The notes beneath the pieces were generated by a model, which did not search any database, was not told the DNA's origin, and was given only the letters and a program-made list of their open reading frames with translations. From assembly GCA_002897115.2 (NCBI GenBank), contig BCIH01000012.1, positions 335,334-399,333 of the forward strand: DNA of 64,000 bases, given 5' to 3'. This DNA comes from Prototheca cutis. Lineage: Eukaryota > Chlorophyta > Trebouxiophyceae > Chlorellales > Chlorellaceae. Shown here piece after piece: positions 10,271-20,000 of this stretch (its first letter is position 1; the number at the start of each line of letters is the position of its first letter). The translations under genes and the position numbers were made by a program.

Positions 10271-11875
10271 ATGGGGAGGCGAGCATCTGCAAAGTCTGCC
10301 GCAAAGGCAAAGGCGCCAGAGGTTCCTGAACCGCGCGACGAGGAAGAAGACCTGGATGCCCTGTGGAATGGTGCGGGTATCGCCGGCGACAGTTGTTGAT
10401 GGGGTGGCGTGCTGGGAAGGGGGCAACCTGCTGGGTGGGTCGCTGCCATGCCACTGAAGGGCTATCTCCGCGCTCGGTTACAACCTTTTAACGCAGACGG
10501 CGCTGCACCTATTGAGTCCAAGGAGGCAGATGCGGGCTCCTCCAGCGAGGAGGACAGCTATTTTTTGGAAGACGAGCAGCCGGCCGTTGGTGCCAGGTGG
10601 GTCGGGGCGGCAGCCATGCATTTGGGAGCGCGTGAGACCTGGGATGATCAGTGGTGACACATTGGGCCGGTCCTGTCCTCGGAAAGTGTAATCACTGCGC
10701 CTACGGAGCCCTCTTGGGCTGCAGTGGTCGCGCGGAAGCCAGGGGACTGACGTCTGAAGATGATGAGCAGCATGGAGACAGCGATGACCAGCAGGGAGCA
10801 TCCAAGATCAAGCTGCCCTCCGCGGCAGCGACATTTGAGGAAGTTGACGGGCCCCCTGCATTCCTGAACCCAGAGGTTGGCTGTGGGTATGGAGTGTGCT
10901 TTTGTGATCTTTGAAGGGGGCCACATGCCCATGGNATTGGTCGGTCAGCGCGAGATGGAACGGGAGGACGGCATGGGCATGCGCTTTGCACGGCGCTTGC
11001 TTGCCATGATCACATACCGAGGGACAAAAGTTGTGGTGCACGCTTTTCATGCTGGCGAGAACTCTCTCTCTGACACCCATCCCTCACGCAATCCATTCTG
11101 CTGCGTGTGCCCTTCCAGGCAAATCGGAAAGTGGCAAGCGGCCCCCATTGGCCCGGGCTGCAAACCACTGCATCAACACCGGCCACAGAAAAGAAAGCGT
11201 GGGACATCAGCAAGATGGCACCAAAGCTCAAGGGCGAGGCTGCCCCAGAGGACCAGGCCGTCATCAAGGGCTCTGCAGTGCAATATCGCGACGGGTCGTC
11301 CGGACAGCAGCCCGTCTCGGCAGCCGCAATTGCAATGCTCGGAGGTGAGTGAGGGATCAGACAAGGGGAGGGGTTGGCGTAATCTGATACAGTCTGTTGT
11401 CTCCGGGGCAGTGGGTCGTTGCTGTTGTATGATTGAAAGTGGCCGTCGGTGACTGGCTGTGTGAATGCAACCAGCACACGCGATTGCAAAACATCATATG
11501 CCCTGAATCCGCATCATCCATCCTTTCACCCGCCTCCCCCAGGAACAGCCAAGGTGGACCGAGGCAAGGCGACGCAAGCCATGCCAGTAGACGATTTTTT
11601 GGACAAGGGTGCCGGTGGCGCTCAACTCCCACGCAAGAGGTGGGACGCTGGCCGTCGAGGGTTTGTGTGGTGTGCTGTAGTGGTCCGTTTCGCGGAGCAC
11701 AGCGCCATCCGTCCTGGCGATGCTGTCTGAGACTGTCTGTCGCCGACCATCTTTCACCCGCTCGTACAGGCAAGATCGCAAGGAGCGGGAGCGGGACAAG
11801 CGTATGAAGGGCCAGAGCTCTCATGCGGCCTGGAAATCAGAGGCCGAGATGGTCCTCCGACAGCAGTACGACTAG
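10271..11875 (+). CDS. Conserved acidic, low-complexity (probably nuclear) protein
   Basis: Predicted 253-aa protein in six exons: 10271-10370, 10497-10596, 10743-10875, 11119-11344, 11543-11639 and 11770-11875 (762 nt, exact frame). The N-terminus is basic then acidic ('MGRRASAKSAAKAKAPEVPE', then an E/D run). Next comes a Ser/Glu/Asp-rich stretch, then 'KLPSAAATFEEVDGPPAFLN', which loosely resembles the 'LP..D.LF..V..PAFL' block of the C1orf52/UPF0690 type of eukaryotic protein. The C-terminus is basic, then 'KGQSSHAAWKSEAEMVLRQQ', which looks like a strongly conserved end. The function is unknown. The family link is from memory of motif shape and is weak, while the gene model itself is well supported by frame continuity over five introns. 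An N at 10935 lies in intron 3. Confidence 0.75.
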
Positions 11876-12526
11876 GCATGCGCAGGTGCACCTACAGAAG
11901 CATTCTCACAAGGAGCCTGGCCGACTGCGGCAGTCGCTCCTGCCCCCCCTGCCCTGTTGGGGTGGCGACGGCTGCGGCTACGGCTGGCGGCTGCACTGAT
12001 CCTGCGGGACAAACACTGCCAAAAAAAGGCAGAAATGCTTGCTTCTCGATCGCTGCACTGTTCGAAACCTACACCGCAGCATGGCTCAGGGTTTCAACCT
12101 AAGCCAAAATCCTGCTGTGCGCGTGCATGTGTGTGTGTTCATGCAGATGGACCCTGTTGGGTGTGAGGAGCATCATGGCAGCTTGCTAGGTAGAAAACGC
12201 TGTAGTGTATGTTGCGGCTGGACAGGACCTGGGTGGTGGTAATACAAGAAATCATCAAAATATGAGACCTTTCGGGGAAAGTACCGTGCAGGGCAAAAAT
12301 GATGAACCCCCTTTGAGATTCGTCAGAAGACTCTCACCTGCACAGCAAGGGCATGTTTTTCAAACAAGATGCCTGTTGGACTGCATTCCCTGGCTGCATC
12401 GCTCAGAGGATGGGTTTAGTTCCTTCTTGGCAGCAGGACAGGTCGTGCAGAGAGCAGATGCCCAAGGTGGTGTGCCATCAGCTGGTGTTGCACCAACGAG
12501 GAGTGCCGGCCCCCGAATGGCGAGCA
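11876..12526. other. Intergenic, no gene seen
   Basis: About 650 bp following the acidic-protein gene. It has moderate GC and many stops in all frames. It presumably contains the 3' UTR of that gene; no repeats or RNA genes were recognised. Confidence 0.5.
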
Positions 12527-12981
12527 TCATCTCTGGAACCGAGACTTGATGGCGTGTCTGAACATGAGCACATTGTGGAACATCTGCGCAAGACCGGCGA
12601 GCGGCCTCAGCACTTCCAGCACTGCAGTGCTGGTGAACATCCATCCATCCATCCATCCTGGGGTGTTATAGCCTTCCCAACTGGAGGTGGGAACCCCCGG
12701 GCTCCTTCCCTTTCCCTGGAAAGGGAAAGGAGGTGGTCCATCATTGAGATGGTCCACCTTCCTATTGCCCTGTGGGGGGTGACAATTCACAGCCATCAGT
12801 GATGCCCAGCAACCCCCGGGGTGATGTGACGCCGTCGCTGGCTGAGCTGGTTGCATTATTTTGCCCTGCATGGTAGACTGGCTTCTACCAGCGACAGTCC
12901 TGTCCTTGGCAATGCACCCAAGTTTCCTCCTCATGGACAGAATTTCACGTTGGAACAGCAAGAGGTCAGTATTGGTCACGG
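12527..12981 (-). CDS. Weak candidate: two-exon fragment, unidentified protein
   Basis: Two minus-strand blocks join in frame across a good GT-AG intron. Exon 12981-12889 gives 'LLLFQREILSMRRKLGCIAK', and exon 12621-12527 gives 'LEVLRPLAGLAQMFHNVLMF' ending in a stop. The joined 62-residue segment has the amphipathic pattern of a real helical protein and is more convincing than the overlapping plus-strand frames. I could not find a matching upstream exon with a start codon, so it is a partial gene, a pseudogene remnant or chance. No family is recognised. Confidence 0.25.
12641..12659. repeat. (ATCC)n microsatellite
   Basis: Four to five tandem copies of a four-base ATCC unit lie within or beside the proposed intron of the weak candidate gene. 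Simple-sequence slippage is a sufficient explanation. Confidence 0.8.
12706..12727. repeat. Perfect 10-bp inverted repeat with 2-base loop
   Basis: The left arm 12706-12715 (TTCCCTTTCC) and right arm 12718-12727 (GGAAAGGGAA) are exact reverse complements with only CT between them. The purine/pyrimidine strand asymmetry could also favour triplex DNA. It lies in the intron of the weak candidate gene and has no known role. Confidence 0.75.
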
Positions 12982-13234
12982 CTATATGGAGGGAGGGAGG
13001 TTGGATGGAGAATCCAGGCACCACCCCTCACTTCAAAAACAATGGCCTGGTCAAGCGTACATCCAAGTCACAAGCACAATTGCAGGTCTATGCATGGCCT
13101 GCAAGCACTCGATGCTTGCCCGTTCCATGCATGCTGGGCATGACTGCAATCAAGGGCACCTGCGCATGCCGTCAACCAGTCACCCTATCGTCAGTCGTAA
13201 GAAATAAAAGCGTGCGCCAGGGGAGGAACCTGGC
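12982..13234. other. Intergenic, no gene seen
   Basis: About 250 bp of moderate GC between the weak candidate and the stop of the 850-aa gene. It would hold the 3' end of the latter. No other feature is recognised. Confidence 0.4.
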
Positions 13235-15956
13235 TCATGGGCCCTTGCGATGTGGCCTGCCACCGCTGCGTTCGCCGGACGTCGCCGAAGCCGTGGGAGA
13301 GGGTCGGGCCGAGCTGTCTCTGAGCAACTCATCAAAGGCAGTGGCAGCCACTAAACTGCGCAGCCCCGGAGGCGGCGCCGCGCCGGGTTCCGGCGCCAGA
13401 GCGTCCCAGATCAGTGCGCCCAGCCGGGTCACCATGGTCTCTAACAACGCATCGTCCTCCGGGGCGAGCTCGGGGGAGGACATGGTGTTGACGGCAGTGG
13501 TTGCTATGCCCTCAGGGCCGGCATTCGGATTGGTGTCGTCATTCATTCCAGGCCGCGGGCGGGTGGCCCTGGTATTATGAGTTGGCAAGGCCCCGTCGGG
13601 CAGCGGCTGGCCCAGATCCGTTGGTTCAACAGCAGCCGTTGGCGGCGATGCGGCTTCCCGGGAATCATCACCACGCCCACCTGCCACCTGCCCCTCGCCA
13701 TCGCCGACCAGTCCACCCGTGTTGCAGCGGAGCAGGTCAGCGGCGACAGGTGTCGGCGATGCCACAGTGCCACCACGAGCCCCTGTTGGGGTGAGTCCTG
13801 CTGCCATCGGCGACCGCGGACGATGGTCGTCCCTGCCATCCGCTACAGTCCGCGGTTCGGCTGCGGATGGGCGCGGCGCACGAAGGAACGGCCAGTATGG
13901 GCTCCCCACGTCATTCACCGTCAAGTCCGCACACACCAGCGCGCTGCCCCACAACGACTCGCTGCTCTCCTCCACCACCTCGCTTCCTTCTTCCACGCCG
14001 TCAACATCGCCATCGGCACGGCCCAGTTCTTCCTCGTCCCCTTTGGGTGGTGGGGGTCGTCGAGCCGCGCTGTTGTTTCCTGGGATTCTGCGTGCCGGCG
14101 TCCGCAGTGCTGCCGATCCTGCTTGTCGCCGCGCCGCCTGCCCGCTGGCCTGGCTCCCCGGCGTCCCCGATCTCTCGCCACTATTATGTACCGCCCCCGG
14201 CGGTGAGGCTCCCCCGCTGTTGCCGGAATGTTCACCGCCAACGACACCACCGGCGCCACCATTGACGACGTGTGAGCCTTGGCGCGATTCGGTGTCGGTG
14301 AGTTCCGCATCGAGGCAGCCGGTCCTTGCCTGCCGGCGACAGGCGGCTTGGCCGCCCTGAAGTCTAGGCTCGTCTTCCTGTGTTTGGTGCAGTAGCACGG
14401 CCTCCCGCTGGCCGTCGCTCTGCACCACCGTCGAACGTTTTCTCTCATTGCCATGGGCTTCAGAGCCAACGGCGCTGGTCCCCGCGACGGGCACTCGGTC
14501 CTGCAGCTCGGCGACGCCAGTGCGGTGCACAAGGTCTTCGCCGTCTTCAGCAGCGGCGGCTGCACTTACCCCTGACGCTCGCGGCGCGTCTCGCATGCCA
14601 TCGCTGGGTTGCTGTTCCTTCTCTATTCGCGGCCAGGGCCGGGAGGCTTCAGATGGGGCTGCTGCTTCGGCCCGGCCCTCCTCCTCGACGTCTGGAGCAT
14701 CCGCCCAGATTCGGGAGGCCACATCAAGCAGGGTCATCCCGGCAGCCCCACCGCGCCGCGCGCGCTTGTGCTGCTCGGGCGGCGCTCCCGCGCTCTGCGC
14801 GGGACTGCTGCTGCTGGCGGCATGCTTGCCCCCGACTTGACCCACCAGCGGAGGCACTCGTCGCGCCGGGACATGGCCGGGGGTGTGGGTCGATGCCGGG
14901 CCGGGGACAAAGGCCGCTGCAGGTCCAGGCCCCGCCGACGAGCAGGATGCCGCGCCGTCGCCGGCGTGCCCCCCGCCACCGCGAGACCCGCCGGAACTGG
15001 CCGAAGACAGGGCGTCGTCGTCGGAAGCTTCACCCGCGGTTCTGGGACGCTGCGGTTCCCCTGGCCCATCAGCAGATCCACAAGGGGAGTCGCAGCGGAC
15101 AACAGAGCCCGATACAGCGTCGCCCGGAGGTGATCGGAGGTGAGTGCCGCTGGTCTGTGGCTGGCCGGCCTGGGTCGTGGCAGGAATGCTCGACGGCTCT
15201 GTGCCCCGCGGCCAAGCACGGGCCCCCGGCGGCGGCTCCCTCGCCGCCGCCGGCACTGCAGCACCAGATTTCTCCGCATCCAAGGTGTATCCCGATGCGT
15301 CGGCACCATCGTCACCCTCAAACAGTCCAAGGGCTTCGGCTTCAGCATCCTCCCCCGCAAACGCCGCCACCGCGCGCTGGGCGTATGCCCGGAGCAGCGG
15401 CGCACCCGCGCGCCATGGCCTCCTTGTGCGTAGCCTCGCGAGGTCGGCCGCCAGAGCTGCCCGCGTGGCTGCAACGGCACGCTCAAATTCCCTCCGACCG
15501 GGAGCGGCCGCGCCGCGGGCCGCACCCGCACGGGACTCGGTGCGCCGGATGGCCGCCAGCACGTCGGCGTTCAGTTCGATCCGCCCAAACTCCGCCAGCA
15601 GCTCGTGCAGTGCCACAGCGGCCTTCCCACCGGGGCTGCTGGGGACGGCTCCTGTGGTGGTTTGGGCGGCGAGATTGCGCCGTCACAATGACCACGCGCG
15701 GTCTGTGCAACTTCCACACAGACAGTGGCCCGTATTCGTCCTCACCAGTGCCCATCGGCCTGGATGGATGGACTACAAAACACAAAAACAAGCACCACCC
15801 TGCACTATGCCCACGCGCACCAACGACGCCGTCTGGGCCTGCGCGGCGCTTCTTGGGCGATGGCGGCAGCGCGTCACGGACCGAGGTCACCAGCCGCCCG
15901 CCGGGGCCATCCTCCGCCGCCAGTGCCTGCTGCACCGTCAGGCTCATGAAGGCCAT
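13235..15956 (-). CDS. 850-aa low-complexity protein, unidentified
   Basis: Two exons, 15956-15821 and 15651-13235 (2553 nt, exact frame). The N-terminal 130 residues look ordered: 'MSLTVQQALAAEDGPGGRLV', a basic 'SPKKRRAG' that could be a nuclear localisation signal, then an Ala/Arg-rich helical region ('VALHELLAEFGRIELNADVL', 'LRAYAQRAVAAFAGE'). The middle 550 residues are Ser/Gly/Ala/Pro-rich and probably disordered. The last 70 residues become helical again ('LLETMVTRLGALIWDALAPE', 'LRSLVAATAFDELLRDSSA'). Ordered ends around a long disordered linker suggest a scaffold or nuclear regulator, but I recognise no family. The very long antisense frame (14380-16074 plus) is a GC-bias shadow. The start could also be the Met four codons on. 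Confidence 0.6.
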
Positions 15957-16017
15957 GGTGGTGTCTGAAAGTGGGTTGGATGAAAGGGGGGGTGCGTCAT
16001 GCCGTGCTAAAGCGTGC

Positions 16018-16440
16018 TCAGGAAGTTCTGTGGGTGGCCATGCCCGCAGATGTGCCCTTCATGATCCGAGCTAGCCCCCTGTTTCCACCAGGAGAGGTGC
16101 CCCCCATCGAAGTCTTCAGCACTCGGATGCAAGTGTAAAATGTCAAGAGGGTCGCCATGAGCCCCAGCAGTGCCAGGCATGAAGCTAGGGACGCTCGCTG
16201 CGCACCTCCCAGCCCGGTGGCGTCCTGATCAGCCTTGAGCTGCCCGTGGCCTGTGTCATTGCTGGCTTCGATGGACGTGGCCGGGAGCAGCTGTCCCTCG
16301 CCTTCCACAGCATCATGTAGGCATGGGGAAGTAGGCGAACGCGGGGGGTGGGGCTCTCCAGGTCGCTTGAGATCGGCGCGGTGCTTGCGCAGCTTCTTAG
16401 GGGACGGCAGCTCCCTCGAGGAGGCCTGCGAGCCGGCCAT
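16018..16440 (-). CDS. Possible small single-helix membrane protein
   Basis: A 140-codon frame starting 'MAGSQASSRELPSPKKLRKH'. It has a polar, Pro-rich first 95 residues, one hydrophobic segment ('LASCLALLGLMATLLTFYTC') and a short basic tail. This is the layout of a tail-anchored or one-pass membrane protein. Nothing in it matches a family I know. The frame stays open further upstream toward the N gap, so additional 5' exons may be hidden there. It sits between two convincing minus-strand genes, but with only 61 bp to its downstream neighbour, so it could be that neighbour's 5' UTR. Confidence 0.35.
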   Translation of the reverse strand: MAGSQASSRELPSPKKLRKHRADLKRPGEPHPPRSPTSPCLHDAVEGEGQLLPATSIEASNDTGHGQLKADQDATGLGGAQRASLASCLALLGLMATLLTFYTCIRVLKTSMGGTSPGGNRGLARIMKGTSAGMATHRTS

Positions 16441-17041
16441 GCCGCTTGGCGACTCAGGCCATGGTTGTGTAACTAGTGCATGCTCAAAATTTCTTTGTTT
16501 ATTGAGCAGTTTACTGGGCTGTTGCCGCCAGGAATGGCGTGGGTCCCCTGGGGCCCGATCTGTTCCAGAGTGTGTGTGTGTGTNNNNNNNNNNNNNNNNN
16601 NNNNNNNNNNNNNNNNNNNNNNNNNNNNNNNNNNNNNNNNNNNNNNNNNNNNNNNNNNNNNNNNNNNNNNNNNNNNNNNNNNNGGGGGGGGGGGGGGGGG
16701 GGGGGGGCCCTTGATCCGCGTGGAACCCCCCTCTTAGACTGGACAACCGGGGAATGGAGAAATGAACGCTTAGGTTGCGACTCGGTGCAAGCCAAACCTT
16801 CTATCAAGCTATTGCAACAATTGCAAGCCATCACGCAGTGACTTGTGTTCCCCTTTCACTGGTGCATTGTATGTATGTTCCTGCGAGCGAGCGAGCACTG
16901 CCAAAGACCTGTGCCAAACCCTGCGGACATCGCCTGCCTGACCACCTGCCAGACATTGTCTTCCAGTCCAACATTGGAACTGGTCATGAGTTAGAGGTAA
17001 TAGGCAAGTGTCTCTGAGAATTTTGCTTGAACCTCGTATAG
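16441..17041. other. Intergenic with assembly gap
   Basis: About 600 bp containing a (TG)n tract, the 100-N gap and a G-run, then moderate-GC sequence up to the stop of the SPOC-domain gene. Apart from the gap-flanking low complexity I see no gene. Confidence 0.5.
16584..16683. other. 100-N assembly gap in low-complexity DNA
   Basis: Exactly 100 N, the usual placeholder for a gap of unknown length. It is bordered by (TG)n on the left and 24 G on the right (16684-16707). Any frame translated across it is meaningless. Confidence 0.98.
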
Positions 17042-20000
17042 TCAGTGCCTGCCATAGCCATCGCCACGGCCGTGCTGGCCATAATCCCGAGATGCCTCGT
17101 GGGCCCGGCCGCGTCCGTGCCTGTCTGGCGGTGGGTATCCCCCACCTGGAGCCCGTGATGCATGGTGTTGCTGATCCCACTGCGGCCTCCCGCCGTACGG
17201 CTGCTGGTAATGCTCTTGTTGTTGGTAGTGTTGCTGCGATGGATGCCTAGAGTACTGCGGGGCATTGCCGTACCCCCGAAACCCGGGTGCCGTGGACGGC
17301 TCAGGGCCCTTGGCGTAGCCCTGGTGGCCGTGCATGGATGTCAGCTGGTGCTGTCCGGGTCCTGGGGCGGTACTGGGGTACTGGGGACCTCCTTGGTACG
17401 GCGCATAACCCTGTGCACTGTGCTGGCCTGTCGCCGGCCGGGCCGTCTCGGCTGGGCCTCCGCCGCGGTGCCAGGACCCTGGGTCTGGCCGCCGCGCCGG
17501 CATGGAATGGTGCCCTGGCCCCGGCTGGGCCCAGCGAGGGTCCCTGCTGCGGGCAGCTGCTGGTGGTCCTTGATCACCTGCATGGCCGGACGGGCCATGC
17601 GCCGGAAAAGCGTTGGCATCAGCGCTGCGGCGCATCGGCCCTAGCGAGCCAGGGTCGACGCCCATCGGCCCGGGCTGCGCTGGCCTCCTTGGGTCGTAGC
17701 CTGCGAGTGGAAGAACGCCCGGGGCTGCGGGCCGTGACTGCTGCGATGGAACGACCTGCGACTGGGATTGCACAGGCTGTGCTGGCGCCTCCTCCCACCG
17801 CGACCGTCTTCTTGCTCCAGCACCACCCGCCGCCACCGCCGCCGAGGAGCCTGTGGGCGGCTTGGGCGCTGAAAGCCCAGCAGCGGGCTGTGCAGGTTCT
17901 GGGGCCTTGGATGATCCAGAGCCATTCCCGATGGACGCAGCCAGGGCAGACAGTGCGCTCCAGTCGATTCCGGCAGGCAGGACCACTGGAGCGGCGACCG
18001 GGCCCCCAGACGGCAAAGATGTGAGGTCTGCCACACCGTCTGTCGCAGAGCTTGGCGGCGGCCCAGTCGTGGCCGTGCCTGCATCGTGGGGTGCCACTGC
18101 CGAACCCTGCAAAGGATTGACGGCAGACTCTGGGAGGCCTGCCATCGAGGCACCGGCGCCCTGTAGGGCGGTCATGGGCCGATGCGGCTCGATCGCTGCA
18201 GCGTTTCCGTCGTCTGTGGCGGGTGAGACTCCGACCACCACCGGCTCGTGCACACCCAACGCCGGCCGCCAGTCCTGTGAGTCGTTGAGCTGGGAGGCGC
18301 GTCAGGCAGGTTCAGCTAGGGGAGTTGTCGGAAGGCCCATTGGGAAACATGGGAGGCGCCTGTGGCACGCTCTCCATGCTCGGGAGCACACATGGTCACT
18401 GGCTCAAAGAGCTGGAACTCCCATGCTTATGACGCTTTGGGCATGCTGTCGCGTCGTCCGGCAACATTCTGCCGGCAATATGTCCAGCAACCACGCAGTT
18501 CACTGAAAAATACCCAGAAAACACAGACGACCCCCCCTGCCCTTTTCAATCCTTGCCTTGCGGTGGATGAGGATGACAAGCACCTGATCATCGGGCATGG
18601 CTCCCATTCCGGGGTCGAGCAGCGGGTGCCCCCCGCTGGGCCCAGCTGCCCGTGCCACGCTCAGCACCCGCTCGGCCAGTGGCCCAGAGGCCAGCAGGTA
18701 GGCCTCAGCACCCGAAGCAAGGGAGGCAATGCCCGTCCGCTGCCGCTCGCGGTAGCCGTCCAGAAGCTGGGTTGTCGTTGCAATTGTGTGGGGCATTTGG
18801 GCAGCGATTCAGCCACCCGTAACAATCCCCTCTCAGCACACACCCGCTGGGGCCCCCCAACCCCCCAATCCGCCCCCGACCTCCCCCACCTACACACNAA
18901 AAAATCCATTCATCAACCCCTAAACTCACTGACCTCGGCCCAGAGCGCCTCGCTGCGCTCATCATCAACACCACTCGCCAGGCGCAGCGCGCCCAAGCTG
19001 ACGGTCCGGTTGCGCGAGTGCCGGAGATCGGCCAGAAAAGCCTCGAGCCGGTCTAGGGCCACTCGTCCCCGGATTTCCACAGGTGCGGGGCCCAGAAGCA
19101 GCGCAGCGCTTGTGAGCCCCGTCAGCCGGTCCAAGACAACAGGGACCTCGCCCTCCCCGGGAAGGATCAATGGCCCCCGCCAGACGTCCCGGCCGGGTCC
19201 GGGCCCCAGCACAACGCCTGGTGCGGAGGGCAGCGGGAACAGGTGCGCCAGCGCCGCGTCTGGCTGCATGGATGCTGCTGCTGATGCAGCGGGTGCTGCA
19301 TCGCCAGGTCCCTGCAGGTTGTCGACGTCCAGCGGCTGGGGGCCAAGATTGTCACCAGACTTGCCACCACCGGTTAGGTCGATGCCTTTGTCCTGTTTTT
19401 CCTCCTCGAGATCCGAGTTGTCAGGGGCAGGCTGGCCGCTCTGCGCTGTCGTGTGCCACGACTCGAAGGGCTCCAGCGCAAGCATGTCGCCACCGGGGTC
19501 CTCCCCGGCGTGCCCGGCCGCCGCAGATACCGCGCTGGCTTTGATGGCCGCCCAGTCCAGGCGGCCGCTCGCCGCCCGAGGGGAGACGGGAATCGCGGGG
19601 AAGGAGCTGCTGTCGTTGCCACCTCCAAGTGATGGGGAGGGGGTGATGTCAGCTTGCCCAGCGGTGCCGGGAGTGTCATCTGCAGCCTGCTGCTTTGCGT
19701 TTGAAAGCTCGGTGGAGTGATCCAGCATCCCAGCTGGCCTTGAGTCATCCATCAAAGCCCGCGAGCCTTGTCGTAAGTCTTCAAGTGGTGGAGTGGTCGT
19801 CGGAGCAGCAGATGGCACGCCGCCGGCACTTGGTGAAGGGGTCCTGCTGCTACTGAGTTTTTCGCCCTCGTGCCCACTGGTCAGCCCCTCGACAACGGCC
19901 TCGTGCCCGACAGCAGGTGGCAGGGGCGTGGCGGTACGCGCGGGCACCGTCTCGGCCGACTTGAGCTCGAGCGCGGCGGCGGTTGAAAATTTGGCCGCGG

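Noticed and set aside
14380..16074. 564-codon plus-strand frame antisense to the 850-aa gene
   Set aside because: Arg/Pro/Ala/His-rich GC shadow with no motif. The minus-strand frame splices cleanly and ends coherently.
16018..16746. Frames translated through the N gap at 16584-16683
   Set aside because: Translation across Ns and flanking homopolymers is meaningless; only the part downstream of the gap was considered.
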